In this document: one piece after another, positions 48,801 to 60,769 of the stretch
Layout: every line of letters starts with the position of its first letter
How positions within the stretch are numbered: position 1 is the stretch's first letter
Assembly: GCA_016987375.1 (NCBI GenBank)
Contig: PJRA01000016.1
Location: forward strand, 169,612 to 233,611
Direction: 5' to 3'
Origin: Brachionus koreanus
Taxonomy: Eukaryota; Rotifera; Eurotatoria; Ploima; Brachionidae
DNA: 64,000 nucleotides
Translations under genes and position numbers: made by a program
Notes under the pieces: generated by a model
Told to the model about the DNA's origin: nothing
Database searches by the model: none
The model's input: the letters and a program-made list of their open reading frames with translations, nothing else

Positions 48801-51800
48801 AAGAGTAATTTTAATTTAATTTATTTATACAGCTAATTAGTGATTAGTTTTTTTTTAGACTAGATTAAATTTTAAAATAAAATTTATTAGAAATTAATTT
48901 ATTTTTTGTTTTTTTTTTATTAAGAGATAAAATATGAGTTTATTCTATCTGACCAGTTTCGTCAATTTCACTATTTGGTTGGAGTTCTGCTAAGTCAATT
49001 TTGTTTGTCACTCAACGAGAACAAAGAGCAGCGCAAGGCCAGCATTCAAGTGCTACGAAGCCTCATATGTAAGCATTCGTTCGACTCGCGCTACAACACA
49101 GACAAGCAAAAACAGGCTCGCATAGCTTCGCTCTATTTGCCTTTAGTGGATATTCTAATGGAAAATATAACTCGACTTTCAGGCCATTCAGTCAACTCTA
49201 CAAAGCATAGTCCATCGGTCAACTATTCAATGGTAAATACATCTACGGATTCATGTAGCAAAATGTCCAGCTGCACATTGGTCAACCCATATCAAGGAGT
49301 AGCTTCGTCGGCTTCAATGTCAAACGGCAGTGTGTACCATTCGTACGACCAGAGCTCGACCAAGACCAGCTACGATCCATTGTCAGTAATTGCCGGATTG
49401 GCCAAGGCCGACTTTGACCCTATTTCTAACGGGTTCTCGGACACTGACTCATTGTCAAGCTCCGATGACTTCAAACATTTGAATTCAGACAAGCGGTCTT
49501 CGTTCTCGTTCACCGTGTCTACCAACCCGAGTGATATCACAGCTTTAAATAACAATTCATCTAATTGCACTTCGATCAATCCGAGCCATTTAGAGCAACA
49601 ATCCATCACCAAGTCATACCTGATTACTCGCAAAGACAAGTTTGATTCAAGTGAAATTAAGGACTTGTTAATTTGCTTAATATTTGTGCTGAAAAATTTG
49701 AATCAAGATGCTTTGCTGGGTCTGTGGTACAATTATGACGATAGTGAATTTTGTAATTTTTTAACTCTGCTTGATCTTTGTCTTACTACTTTTAAATATC
49801 GTGGAAGATCCAACATTCATAAATTAAAGTAATTTTTTAATTTAAGTTTTTTTTTAATTTTAAATTTATTTTCTAAAATTTCCTTTTGAATTCGATGAAA
49901 AGAAAAAAATTTGAAATTCACAAATTTAAATTAGAACTCAAAAAGGGATAAATTAACTTATAAATTTAGTTGTAAAAATGAACTAAAAACAATAATTTTC
50001 GAAAAATCCACTATTTAAAATTTTTTTTTACCTTTTAATCTAGACAAAGCTGCAAAAAAATTAAGTATTATTGGCAATTGTGTTCTAATACCATTTATTG
50101 AGATATAATTGTGTCTCTTTTGGTTATTAAAAAATTGAGGCCCATTTTAATCAGGCACTTAAATAATTACTGCTTCAGGTAAATCGCCTCTTTTATAATC
50201 TATTGATACAATGATATCTCTGATAATGGCGTTTGCAGAATTAACAAGTATTCTTGATGAATTAAACATGAATTAGAATAAAGATTTAGAAAATTTAATT
50301 AGTAATCTCCAAATAAAAAGTAACATGTTTTATTTTGATGAAATTATTTAGACAATAAAAAACAACTAATAATAACTAATATGAAGCTCAGGCTTGTTTA
50401 TAAGTCACAAAAAATGAATTCAAAGTCATTGATTTGACTTGAATTAAGAACTTTGACTTAAAAACAAGTAAAATGAAGTTCTATAAAACTAAATAAACAT
50501 GGCAATTTAAACAGTCGTTTAACCTTTGCATAGATGTAGTGTCTTGACAAACAAAACAAACATTTTCACACACAATCTCAAAATTTTTTTTTGGTTGTCA
50601 AAATCTTAATTTTGTGTGTGTGTGTGTGTGTGTGTGTTATTTATCTTTTTCTGCTACATATTTTTTTCATAGTATATTTTAGAAAAAAAATTTCAAAACT
50701 AAATTTAAATCGTAAATTTAAAAAGTTGCCAAAAAGTCTAAAAAAATTTCGAGGAATTTAAAAATTATTAAAAAGACCAAAGAGAGGTAGACCGTCTAAA
50801 AATTCAAAGAAACTAAATTTTTTTATGTGCAATGAGAAAAAATTTGTGTGATGTGATGTATTCTTTTTTATTCATTTGAGTAGTTTAGATCACAATTTTT
50901 TTTGCGTGTGTGAAAATCTATTTTTTGATTATGATAATCTAATCTGTGGCTCCCAGTCAACTAATTTTTAAAGGATCTTAAAAGAAATTTTAGAGAAATT
51001 TATAGAGATTTTTTAGAGGCTATCGGACATTTTTCTCTAAAATACCTTTAAGATTTTCATAAATTTTTTTTTACAAGTCTTAAAATTTATTTTCAATAAG
51101 AATAAAAAAAACATATTTGTTTTTAACGCCACCTGCCCATGGACATAGTTGAGCGGTTCTAAATAATGTAAGTTTCATGGATAGTCAAGATGAAAATCGT
51201 GATCGCAAAACCTTCAAAAATCTTGGGTTTCTTATTTTAAATATTGAGATAATGTGTATTTAACAATTAACATATAAAATAGAAAGCTTGATATTTATAA
51301 TCAATTTAATTTTTTTACTTAATTTTATTTCATTTAAAAATCAGATATAAGTAAACATGTTTGAGAAGAAAAAAAGTGTTTTTATTTGTAATTTTCTTTT
51401 TTCTTTTTATAGTGGATTCATGATAAAATTATTATGGAGTGCTTAAATAAAGTTAACTGGTAAAAAATATACTAGATAGACGATTGTTTTTTTTAACTTT
51501 TGTTCACATTTAATAAATAAATAAATAAAAATATAAGTAAAGATGTTTGAGAAGAAAAATTTTTGTTTTATTTGTTAATTAAAACTTTAAAAATAATTAG
51601 ATTATAGTCTTAAAAACAGGATTTTGTTGAATATTGAATGTTTTTAGTTAGAAAAAAAATTACGTGCATGTAATAGCTTGCCTTTCAATAATAAAAGCTA
51701 CTGCTGACAATCCTAAGTAAGCAAATAAACATAAAAATTTCTTAAATCTTAAATATTAATCAATTAAGTAAGAATAAAATAACTTTTTTATTTAATTATT

Positions 51801-54800
51801 AGGATAGGTTCTTGAGAAAAAAAAATATAAAAAACACATGTTCTTAGAAGAACCGCTTCTTGTCTTATCTTGTATTTTAATGTCTTTCTTGGTACAAAAA
51901 ATTATTCTCATAAATATTAAAGATCGAATATATCAATCTAAAAATACAAAGAAAAAAATTGAAAGTAAACAAAAATTATCTAGATTAGAATATCTCTATT
52001 TTCCAAATTTGTCAAATTAAAATTATTTTTTAAAGAATCTATAATTAAAAAGTGTAAATTCAGTTTGTCAACAAACGTGCCAAAACTATTAATTGCCAAT
52101 GAAACTTGAAACTGAAAAATTTTGCTTTTGAAAAGTCTTTTCAAATTATATTTAAATATTTTATACTTTTTAGAAAAATAAAAATTCTATTCGAACAAAA
52201 AAACTAAACAAATAAAATTAATTTTTAAGTGCAATCAGTAGAGGCCAAGACATAAAGGCGATGATTAAATCGCCACGTAACGACTTAAGTAATCGGGTAT
52301 CCAATATTGAACTACTAGATAGAATATCATCCAGTGCTGTAATGTTTACAAACCGTTCGGCCTCCATGAACAGAAATGCTCCATTTACACAATCAGCAGT
52401 TATAAATTCAGCGGCTCAAACTAAGCCTGTTGGAGAAATGGACTTGAAAAAAATCAACCGTTCGATTCTAATCGAATCCAATTTGTGTCACCAAGTAAGC
52501 GCAACTGTTCTAAACATCCTCTCCATGGTGCTAATTCATCAAAAAGATAAACTACTAGAAAATAGCGGAGATAATCCAATTTGCAAGAAAACCCTCGACA
52601 TGTTCTTTTACATGCTTCAGAGCAACCAGTCCGAACTGGTCAAACTGAGAGTTTTCGTTGCCCTTAGACACATGATAACTAAACTGCCATCGATATTCTT
52701 CGACGGACAGTCGTCTCAGTGCTTCAGTATTTGCATGGAGACGCTCAAGTGTTTCAACTCGAAATTCGAGTCGATTAGACTCGAGGCATGTGTTCTCATT
52801 TATTTGCTTCTTAGAAAAAACTACGAACATACTCGGCTTAAATCGATTTCTCGAGTTCATTCACAGACCATAATATCAGTAAGTCAACTAATTGGAAAAA
52901 TGAAGTTATCAGGCAATTTTGAAATACTTGAATGCTTGTCCATCATAAATCAATTGGCTTTTAATGATCAAACACTTTTGAGCTCGAGATTTTCACTAGA
53001 AGTAGACGATTTGACAAAGAGAATAAGAAACATTTTTTTGGCTACAGCTCAAATGAAAAGCTTTCAAAATGACACCGAAATGCTCATTGATTCACAATAT
53101 TGTCTTGCTAAATCATATGCAAATTGCTTGGAATTGAGAAGAACTTGGCTTGAGTCTATGGCTTCCATTCATATTCAAGACAAAAATTACTCTGAAGTTG
53201 GTTACAAAAAATTTTTTTTTTTTATTTTATCTAATTGAAAAAATGAAGCTACTTCGGCAAAAAAAGAATAGAATTAGATAATGAATTGATTCACAAAAAT
53301 TAAATTTTGAGACCAATTTAACCATTAAAAGGCAAAATAATAGAAAAAAATGGCATCAGCTGACGATGAAGTTGACGATCAATTCAAGATAGCATTTAAT
53401 TTCAGAGTTTATCTTAAAATTTGTTAAAATTAATTAATTTTAATCTTGCACAAAATAGAAAATTATTTTCATTTTATTACTTATTTTGAATTTGATTTTT
53501 AAATTTAATTTTGAGAATGCTAGTTTAAAAATGGGAATAATTTAAATGGGCTCATTCAATTACTGAAACAGGCTCATAACTAATTTGGATTCAATAATTA
53601 ATTAATTTTAAGCCCGTATAGCCGAGTGGTTTGTGTATTAGTCATGCAAGCAGAGGGTGGAAGGTTCAAACCCCACTGAGGGTGGAAAAATCTTCAAAAT
53701 ATCTCTGCAATACGGGGCGCATGTTTAAATCCCTTTCATAAAAAAAATGGGGAACCGTTTACGGCTGGGAAAAATTTGCAGTGTAGATGATCAACTCGAT
53801 GCCTCTGTGTATCTGTGTCAGATCGAAGCTGTTGCTCAAAAAAGGTACTTGAAAAGGAGATGAGCGCTTCCCCATTTTCCACTAGGATAGAATAGGGTCA
53901 ACAAAAAAAAATATAAAAATTAATTAATTTTGGGATATATATTCACTACTTTGGACTCATTTATTAATCATTTTTGACCTCTAAAATAACAAAATAAGAG
54001 TTACTGAGTAACTTAAACGATAGAAATTTTTATTATAATATTTATTTATTTCTAAATGAATTTTGAAGAGATTCTATATCTATCATAAATTCTATGATAG
54101 AATTTCGTAATTTGTTGTCTTTGATTTCATTTATTTAATGATGAGCAGCTTTTCTCATATGAAAAATATGAAACACTTTCTAACACTTTGCACGCTTTAA
54201 ATTTTTTGTTTTCGGAAAAAATGTTGTTTGAATCTGTATGTTATAGAATTGAGTGCATCTGCATCCAAGCAAAGTAATATTGGCTTAAACCTAGTTCTTT
54301 TTAAGTCAATTTGAATCGAATTGGAAATGAAATTGTAATCGTTTAAATTTTAGACTTAAAACAAAATTTTTTAACAATTTTTTTTCATTAAAATTCACAA
54401 TACATTGTTTAAAGTCATGCCATATTTTCATTCTCAAAAAATTTAATAAATTCAATTTTTTTTTAATATTTATTTTTTAAATAAAATATTTTTTTAAAAG
54501 GCAGCTCACTGTTATTTGCATATAGCAGCGTTTATAGCCGAGAATCTAAAACACCAAGGAATGTACACGCTTGGTTGTCAAGTATTTAAGAAAATAACGC
54601 CTAACATTGAACTAGAAGAAGAAATAAACAAAAATAATGACATGATCAAAAATGGTGACAACTACCAATTGACAGACTTAAACCAGGTGCAATACACTCA
54701 AAGTCAGCTTCTCGACTATTTGTACAAGTCAACTGGAATGCTCAAATATGCCGAACGCTATGATTTCATGCCAGACATATTCAAACTAGTTGTGGCTATT

Positions 54801-56249
54801 TACGAATCCAACCGTGACTACGAACAACTACAACAAACTCACTTGAACATACAAAAAGCATACTCTTACTTGGCTGAACGTGATCAGCGTTCCAAAGAAA
54901 AGCCCTTGGCTACTTTTTACAGAGTGTCATTTTTCGGTAAAGCTTTTGAACAAGAGAACAACAAGGTCTACATTTACAAAGAGCCTGGCAATACTAAACT
55001 ATTTGAAATTTGTGATAGACTGAGAAAAGTTTACTCGAAGCGCTTTGGTCAAAATGAAAGTGTGGAAATTTTAAGTGATAGTAGAAAAGTAAAGTTATTT
55101 TTATCTGAAAAAAAAAATTATCTTAATTTTTTTTTTATTAAGCCAAATGAACTGAATTTAGACACAGAGAACAAAAATTATATTCAAGTGACTTATGTTC
55201 AGCCTTATTTTGAAGAAAGTGACACACTAGATAACCGAATAACCTACTTTGAGCGAAACAATAATTTAAAAAAATTTTATTATGAAGTTCCTTATCAAAT
55301 GAAAGATAAGGACTCTAATAGCGAATCAATCGATTTGCAACCCCAGCAGCACAGCGAGCTTTTAACGCTGTGCAAAAGAAAAATAATTCTTGAGAGTAAA
55401 TATAAATTTTTTAGATAAATTTTATTTAAAAAAATTATTTTAAGCATCAAATTGGTTTCCATATGTGAAAAAAAGAATTTTAGTAGTTTACGAGAAGCCC
55501 ATTGAACTGAACCCATTGGAAACGGCGATAGATGAAATTCGTCTAAAAATTGAAGATTTTGAAAGTATTCTAAAAAAAAAAGACATTACACTATTGGAGC
55601 TTTATCTCCAAGGCGGAATTATGCCCCAGGTTGGCCTCTATCTAATGCTATTTTGAATAAAAAAATTAAATTTGAGCACCAAGGTTCACAAGGGTCCGTT
55701 GGCATATGCTGAAGCATTTCTTGATCCCAATGAGTACAATGCCAAATATTCAAAAGAATTGAAGAAAAAATTCAAGCTTACATTTAAACGCTTGGTTGAC
55801 TCGTACAAAAAAGGCATTGATTTGTATTTTCAATTGAGCAAAAAAGTAACCCAGTCGGTTACAGAGGCACAATTAAATTCTAAAAATTCAGCTATTAGTA
55901 TTTCAAATCAAACAAATAAATACTTGGATATGTATCGTTTATTGACGGAGAAATTTGCTGAATTGGAGAACAATTTTAGAAATTTGTTGTTAATTGACGG
56001 GGTTAGTCAGCATTTATTCGATATCACTGTATTTAATCATCTTTTTTAGGAAGGATTCTTAATAATTTTAATGCAAAGTGTAATTAATTCTAGCTTTAAA
56101 AATAGAAATTTCTTACTTTTTTGTTTTATTTACTAAATAAATACAAATTTTTATTAAAGGATTTTGAACTTTATCAACTTCAATTAAACAATTCTCAAAT
56201 GGCTCGTTTGATCATGGACACTACAACTGTTAGCTCAAGTCAAGCGTGA
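39895..56249 (+). CDS. DOCK9: DOCK-D (zizimin) Rho GEF, DOCK9/10/11 homologue
   Basis: Eighteen exons, all in phase: 39895-39990, 40055-40398, 40452-40521, 40579-40677, 40734-41315, 41368-41619, 43535-44282, 45087-45907, 45955-46170, 46392-46507, 48048-48706, 48925-49828, 52230-53196, 54501-55088, 55143-55395, 55445-55629, 55684-56001, 56160-56249; about 2,435 aa (vertebrate relatives about 2,070-2,190). The N-terminal zizimin region has RKFVSRLN and DCLETYANKKHLVKYKNH. A PH domain (about 185-310) has GWLNY and TFKRRYFHL, as in DOCK9. DHR1 (C2-like, about 730-1000) has FHYP-type sequence KFYHVSC. DHR2 (about 1960-2435) has FYRVSFFGKAF, YIQVTYVQPYF, ITYFERNNNLKKFYYEVPY and LQGGIMPQVHKGPL. DOCK-D proteins activate Cdc42 and Rac at membranes. 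The protein is longer because of Ser-rich inserts in exons 5 and 12. The symbol stands for the subfamily; the paralogue is not resolved. Confidence 0.93.
41901..41981. repeat. Small inverted repeat in DOCK intron 6
   Basis: TCCTATTTCATCAAATA (41901-41917) and its exact reverse complement (41965-41981) enclose 47 bp. It looks like the ends of a tiny MITE or a hairpin. Confidence 0.7.
42640..43175 (-). mobile_element. Decayed MULE-type transposase remnant in DOCK intron 6
   Basis: Minus-strand translation reads HMKYLFAIAFVPVNDVVNVF, then DIPSELNSLYDYFETNCIGE, matching the end of the MULE transposase domain (AFVP..DV..F, YFE..YIG). After stops and frame changes, FIHHLVEVQDKVERDLNHIE resembles the helical segment that follows in these proteins. 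No terminal repeats were located. Stops show it is dead. Confidence 0.6.
44322..44543. repeat. piggyBac-like MITE in DOCK intron 7
   Basis: Perfect 13-bp terminal inverted repeats, AACACTAGAAGCA at 44322 and TGCTTCTAGTGTT ending at 44543. On the left the end is TTAA-CACTAGAAGC, the form of a piggyBac end at a TTAA target; on the right the expected TTAA is TTCT. Subterminal ACGAG/CTCGT inverted motifs are present. Non-coding, 222 bp. A diverged relative lies at 35580-35725. Confidence 0.65.
46713..46943 (+). mobile_element. 5'-truncated SINE copy in DOCK intron 10
   Basis: Starts at GGTGGAAAAATCTTC and is nearly identical to the body of the SINE at 53684-53910, with about three substitutions seen (ACAGGGCGC versus ACGGGGCGC; CAATTCGATGTC versus CAACTCGATGCC). 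The tRNA head is missing. Ends in GGGTCAACA plus an A-rich tail. Confidence 0.85.
50613..50637. repeat. (TG)n microsatellite
   Basis: About twelve TG units in DOCK intron 12. Confidence 0.95.
51681..51742 (+). repeat. Short dispersed repeat, also at 20601-20663
   Basis: CCTTTCAATAATAAAAGCTA and CATAAAAATTTCTT are shared with the copy between the DHDH genes. Confidence 0.55.
53610..53917 (+). mobile_element. Full-length tRNA-derived SINE with target duplication
   Basis: Inserted in DOCK intron 13. The head (53612-53683) is tRNA-like: GCCCGTATAGCCGAGTGGTT (A box) and GGTTCAAACC (B box, 53663-53672), most like a class II (Leu/Ser) tRNA. The body runs to GGGTCAACA and an A-rich tail. A perfect 14-bp duplication, AATTAATTAATTTT, flanks it at 53596-53609 and 53918-53931, showing retroposition. 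The second copy (46713-46943) lacks the head. RNA polymerase III transcription is expected from the boxes. The partner LINE is unknown. Confidence 0.88.
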
Positions 56250-56586
56250 TATGAATTTTTTTAATTATTGTGAAAAAAATTTTTAAATGAATTTAAAAAT
56301 GGTGCAATTATTTTATAAGCTTTTAATTATTTTATTAATTTGAATTGTGTTAAAGAACATATAAATTGTTTCTTTGCTACTTTATTGTCCAAAAAAAATT
56401 TACGAAGTATAGAGATTTTTTAGTTTATTTCTTTTGGTATAAATAATTTATTGTATAATTAAAATTAAATGTCAAAGTCTAATGACCATTTTTTTCACTG
56501 TATTTTGAATAAAACTTTTTTAAGAGTCAATCTTTTTTTATCTAATTACTAGCCAGACTGAGAATTAAAAATTACAATTTCAATTT

Positions 56587-56890
56587 CAAGGTTAATCAAC
56601 AGGCTAGTGCCCTTATCGTAATCGACTGATTAACACTTCATTTATTTAATTTAATAAAATTTTTAAATATNNNNNNNNNNNNNNNNNNNNNNNNNNNNNN
56701 NNNNNNNNNNNNNNNNNNNNNNNNNNNNNNNNNNNNNNNNNTTTTAAATTTTTTTACAAAGTCAATAAAGATCAAATTGATATTATTATAAATTGATAGC
56801 TTGAATGTTGCAAATTTCAGCATTGATCGTTTGATCACAAAGCTATTTATCAATCTTGAGTAAAAATATCCAAATGTTTTTTCTCCACTT
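56587..56890 (+). repeat. Dispersed repeat, copy 2 (interrupted by gap)
   Basis: Ordered similarity to 5466-5640: GTTAATCAACAGGCTAGTGC, TTTATTTAATTT, then TTGATCACAAAGCTATTTAT. The N gap falls inside it. Confidence 0.65.
56671..56741. other. Assembly gap (71 N)
   Basis: Run of N inside a repeat copy, probably unresolved because of the repeat. True length unknown. Confidence 0.99.
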
Positions 56891-57017
56891 GGAATAAATG
56901 GCAGAATTCTTAAAATCAAAATTTAATTTCAGCTCTACAAAACAAACTGTCGACGTATCAACCCTACGTAGGTGAAGCACTTAAAATTGATTAAATTAGA
57001 CCAAAAGAAAGCTAGAA

Positions 57018-57245
57018 ACAACTGAAGGAACCATAATCAAAAGAATTATGGGTCTTGAAAAGAGAGCCAAAACATCCAAACTCATGCAATGCCCTAGGAA
57101 ACAACTGTAATGATACTACTAAAAAGAAAAATATATTTTGTGAAAAGGCTCATGGTCAATAAATCTACAAAAGAACTTGTCGATTGTCTATTAAAAGAAC
57201 TAATGCAAAAAGGAAAAACGTGATCTTCCAGTAAGAGATCGGTCC
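57018..57245 (+). mobile_element. LINE 3' fragment (C-terminal region of the polymerase ORF)
   Basis: Translation gives TTEGTIIKRIMGLEKRAKTS and then, after a stop and in a shifted frame, RLMVNKSTKELVDCLLKEL. This 'EG..IK...GL.KR..TS' followed by an F..RL..N..T..L motif is usual at the C-terminus of LINE polymerase ORFs. Too decayed to assign to a clade. Confidence 0.55.
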
Positions 57246-57572
57246 TTAAGAATGTAAGAAAGATGGAATAATTGAGTCAATAAAGTTTTGTATTACTTGT
57301 ATTTTCTTAACTATTTTTTTACTTTTTTAATTTTTCAAATATTTTTTATCATTAAATTTTTATTTAAAAACGAGTCGAAAAAAATTCGAAAACTTTTTGC
57401 TGAAAAATATTTTTTAATCAAAATCTTAAGAGTTTAGAGAGCCTTGAGATTATAATTTAATTTTTAAGTATTCCAAAATGTTATGACTCACCTACCCCAA
57501 TGACTAAATTTGATCATTAAGTAAAAGTGAATTAACAATTTTGTTTTATTAAAAGAAAAGAGAAAAAAATAT

Positions 57573-58985
57573 TTAAAAAAAATTATTAGAATAGAAGAAT
57601 TTTTTTTTTTTTACACTTTTGGCCAAGAGAAAAAAGTCTTTTCGAAAACTTTGACTCAAAAACGAGTAAATAATCGGATTGATAATATTGTTTAGCATGT
57701 ACAAATTAGACCAGAACAAATTGTAATTAATAATCTCCAAAGAAGACAGTACCCATGGTATCCAACTTAGGACAAAAATAACAGTCACTAGGAAAAACAT
57801 TTTTGCCACTTGCCAATCTTTTCTCAAAAATGAATTCCACACACTAAAATTTGAAAGACGCTTTCTGAAAATGTACGGCTGCTCCTGAGGCACCTCTTCC
57901 GTACATCCCACTTCTTGATTATTCACTTCGCTATTAATTAAAAAAAGTCTTGCCAAATTTTTACTCGGCTTTTGTTCCTTTAAAATGTAATTTTGCGCCT
58001 TGCATCTAAAATTATCTCTAACAATTTCATTTATTTTGCCAGTAGCTTGTTTTTGGTCAATGCTTTCACTAATAGTGTTTATTTTGGCATCGGCTTTAAA
58101 AGTTTCAATTGAGCGGGAATTTGGCATGTCAGTAGTGTACAATTCACTGAGTATACAACTGTTTGTTGTCTTAAAATAATTGTATCTAAAATCAAAGCCA
58201 TTTTTTGACTGTTCATTATCAAGCTTTGGTGTCTGCTTGTCAGATAATTTAGTTAAATTTTTTTCATTTTTATCAGTACTTGACTTTTCTGAATTGGTAA
58301 AACGAACTAAAAAATTGAATAGCACTGTTTTTTTTTGTTGATATGAATCCAAATTTTTAATAAATATTCGATTAGTTGCTTGCTTGACGACCAAATAAGA
58401 TTTAATGTACAGAATTATCATTCCTAGCATGATGAAAGCCAAAACAACAATGCAAAATATGCTATAGGCTGAAAACGATATTCTCACATTAAAGATAAAA
58501 ATTTCTTTTTTGTGCACACATGCTTTTTGGGTTTTTTCTGGATGATAGAAGACAAAACACCACACAGCACATGTAAAACAAAGAACAACAGCAACCACAA
58601 TCGCTCTTTTTGTGTTGTACACAAGGCTTTTTTGGAGAAAGCGAAGCCGAGTCATGGTTTTTGCGCTGATGGTTTTGTATCGCTCAAGAGCAATCAAACC
58701 TAGGAGTATGCACGAAATTGAACTACAGAAATAGCGCATGAAGAAAATTAGACCACAATAGAATACGTCATTGATGAAAAATTGATTTATCGAGGAAACT
58801 ATAGTCATGGGAATTACACAAGTTGATATGAGTAGATCGACCAATGCCAATGACCAAAGTAGAAAGACCGATGCATTTGAGCTTGTTCGGTTTTTGTATA
58901 CTAGTAGAATAGCCAAGTTGAGTACGGTGCCAAATATTGACAGCAGTGACATGTAAATTATAAAAATAATGAAATTTATAGACAT
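57573..58985 (-). CDS. Rhodopsin-class GPCR with long third intracellular loop
   Basis: Single-exon receptor, 470 aa. TM1 has GTVLNLAILLV (GN replaced by VLN); TM2 LALVD with Asp50 of the sodium site; Cys77 before TM3 and the Cys in KACVHK form the usual disulfide; ERY (101-103) ends TM3; TM6 SWIPW replaces CWxP; TM7 ends NPIIY (436-440), followed by SFLSQSFRKDF. The third intracellular loop is about 190 residues, Ser/Lys/Asn-rich, with many potential phosphorylation sites. This layout is of amine or peptide receptors; the ligand cannot be assigned. No Asp32-type amine site is obvious at TM3 (FFMRYFCSS), favouring a peptide or orphan receptor. Confidence 0.85.
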   Translation of the reverse strand: MSINFIIFIIYMSLLSIFGTVLNLAILLVYKNRTSSNASVFLLWSLALVDLLISTCVIPMTIVSSINQFFINDVFYCGLIFFMRYFCSSISCILLGLIALERYKTISAKTMTRLRFLQKSLVYNTKRAIVVAVVLCFTCAVWCFVFYHPEKTQKACVHKKEIFIFNVRISFSAYSIFCIVVLAFIMLGMIILYIKSYLVVKQATNRIFIKNLDSYQQKKTVLFNFLVRFTNSEKSSTDKNEKNLTKLSDKQTPKLDNEQSKNGFDFRYNYFKTTNSCILSELYTTDMPNSRSIETFKADAKINTISESIDQKQATGKINEIVRDNFRCKAQNYILKEQKPSKNLARLFLINSEVNNQEVGCTEEVPQEQPYIFRKRLSNFSVWNSFLRKDWQVAKMFFLVTVIFVLSWIPWVLSSLEIINYNLFWSNLYMLNNIINPIIYSFLSQSFRKDFFLLAKSVKKKKFFYSNNFF

Positions 58986-60769
58986 TTTTTCTTTTTTGTC
59001 AAACTTTTTTTGGATATAGTTTTTTTTCCTTGGAAAGACTAATTATATTTATTCAATTTTTTATCAAAATTTATTATTATTTTTCCAGATAAATTGTCAA
59101 AATTAAATTTATAGACTTGAGGTTTTTTTTTTATTGATTTTTATTTAATGATGCAAAAGTTAATTTCTCCCACAAACACATATTATTTTAATGAGACAAA
59201 ATTTATCTTAGTGACTTTCTAGACTAGGTATTAAATCAAAAAAAAATGATTATAAAACCACCAATATTAAATCCATTGAAAAAATAGAAGTTCACTTCAT
59301 TAATGAAATTATTTGAAGTATTCAAGTCAAACAAGAAAAGATAAATGCTTTTTATTTCTATACAAAAGCCTTTCTTCATAAAATTTTCGCTCTCACTCAA
59401 TTCTGTTTTAGCTTAATTTATTAGCTAAATCTGTTCAATTCATTTCAATGCTTTTCAAAAACAATATTTCTAGGGTGAGGGATTAAGTCAGATAAAATTT
59501 TTTTAAACATTAAAATCAAAGAAACATAAAAATTTATAAATTTTATTCAAATCATTTTGAATTAAATATAAATTCACTGAGCAAAATGTTTTTTTTTAAT
59601 TCTAATTAATTTTCGATCATCAATTTTTAGACATTTTTTTACTTGATTGCCATAGTAGTTGGTAAATTTAAAAAAAACCTTGTAGTTGCACATTTTATTG
59701 AACAAAATCAGCAAGTTAAACTTTTTTTTTATTTTTAAAGCTTAGAAAATTTTTAAAAAATGGCTCATTTTTTAAAAAAGATATAGATAATTTCGGAAAT
59801 TTGAAGTTTATCATCAAATTCAAATGTATGTTTAACCCGTTTTTGGATCATTTTTAGAAAGCTTGTTCCTTTAATAACAAAAATCCTATTAGTTTAGACT
59901 TTGACTTGATTTAAGACTTGTGACTTTTAAAAAACTCTGAGCAATATTCTTTAAAAATTAAAATTTACCAAATTTTAAAAAAATTTTTACAAGTAAAAAA
60001 TGTAAATTTTTTAACAAAAATTTGGTTAATTTTACTTAAAAAAAAAAAGATCTTTTTGCATGTTTGATCATAACTTTTGAATAAATAAAGATAATTTCAT
60101 CAAATTTTGTACTAAAAAACTCAAATAGCTGATGACGAAAAAGTGCAATATAAAACTGTTTCAAATATATGATATCCTATTTAAAAAATTAATAATAATT
60201 TGTAATTTTAAACGTCTGATTTAAATCAACTCCTATTCTTCTTTCATATTGTTTAAGAAAATTTTAAATTTAATATTTTTAAATACTTTAAGTATTCATA
60301 ACATAATTTAAATTCAGGTAAATTTTAATTCTGATATAAAATTCAAATCACTAGGGCTAAAAAAATAAAAAAGAAACATAAAAAAAATACGAAATATTTA
60401 TTTTGTGATTTTTCTCTCAGTTTTGATCAAACAACTGTAAAAAAAAAAAAAAAACAATCAAGTAAAATTAAATTCAAGTTTTTATTATTCTCAGCCAGGC
60501 TTCTAAAAAATAATTATTCCACAGCATTATATAAAAAATTAAAATTTTAAAATTATAACACAGGTAAATTTGAAATTTTATTTAACTAACCTTTTTTTTT
60601 ATTTTTATAATTTTTCAATTCATTTAAGGGTCTAAATCCAAAACTAGCTTTTGGATTTAGAGTCTAATTTTATTTTTCTTTAAAATTATGTATCAAATTT
60701 AAATTTTTTTTTCTTTGTTGAACATAGGAAAAAATATTTTCAAAATGATTAATGCACTTTTTTGAAAGA
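58986..60769. promoter_or_regulatory. Divergent intergenic region GPCR / FN3 protein
   Basis: 1.8 kb of AT-rich DNA between divergent starts. No gene, tRNA or clear repeat found. Promoters of both genes should be here but no element stands out. Confidence 0.4.

Larger units (their letters stand above)
49829..52229. other. Longest DOCK intron (intron 12)
   Basis: 2.4 kb, AT-rich, no gene. It contains a (TG)n run at about 50613-50637, a direct repeat (ATATAAGTAAACATGTTTGA near 51345, again at 51531, extending about 48 bp) and the dispersed repeat at 51681-51742. A small frame at 51838-52020 matches nothing and is probably chance. Confidence 0.6.
56250..57572. other. Intergenic region with LINE and repeat relics
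   Basis: Between the DOCK 3' end and the GPCR 3' end. Contains dispersed repeat copy 2, an N gap and a LINE 3' fragment. No intact gene. Confidence 0.6.

Noticed and set aside
53612..53683. Functional tRNA gene
   Set aside because: The A and B boxes are good, but the acceptor stem does not pair and the sequence runs straight into a repeated body with a target duplication, so it is a SINE head.
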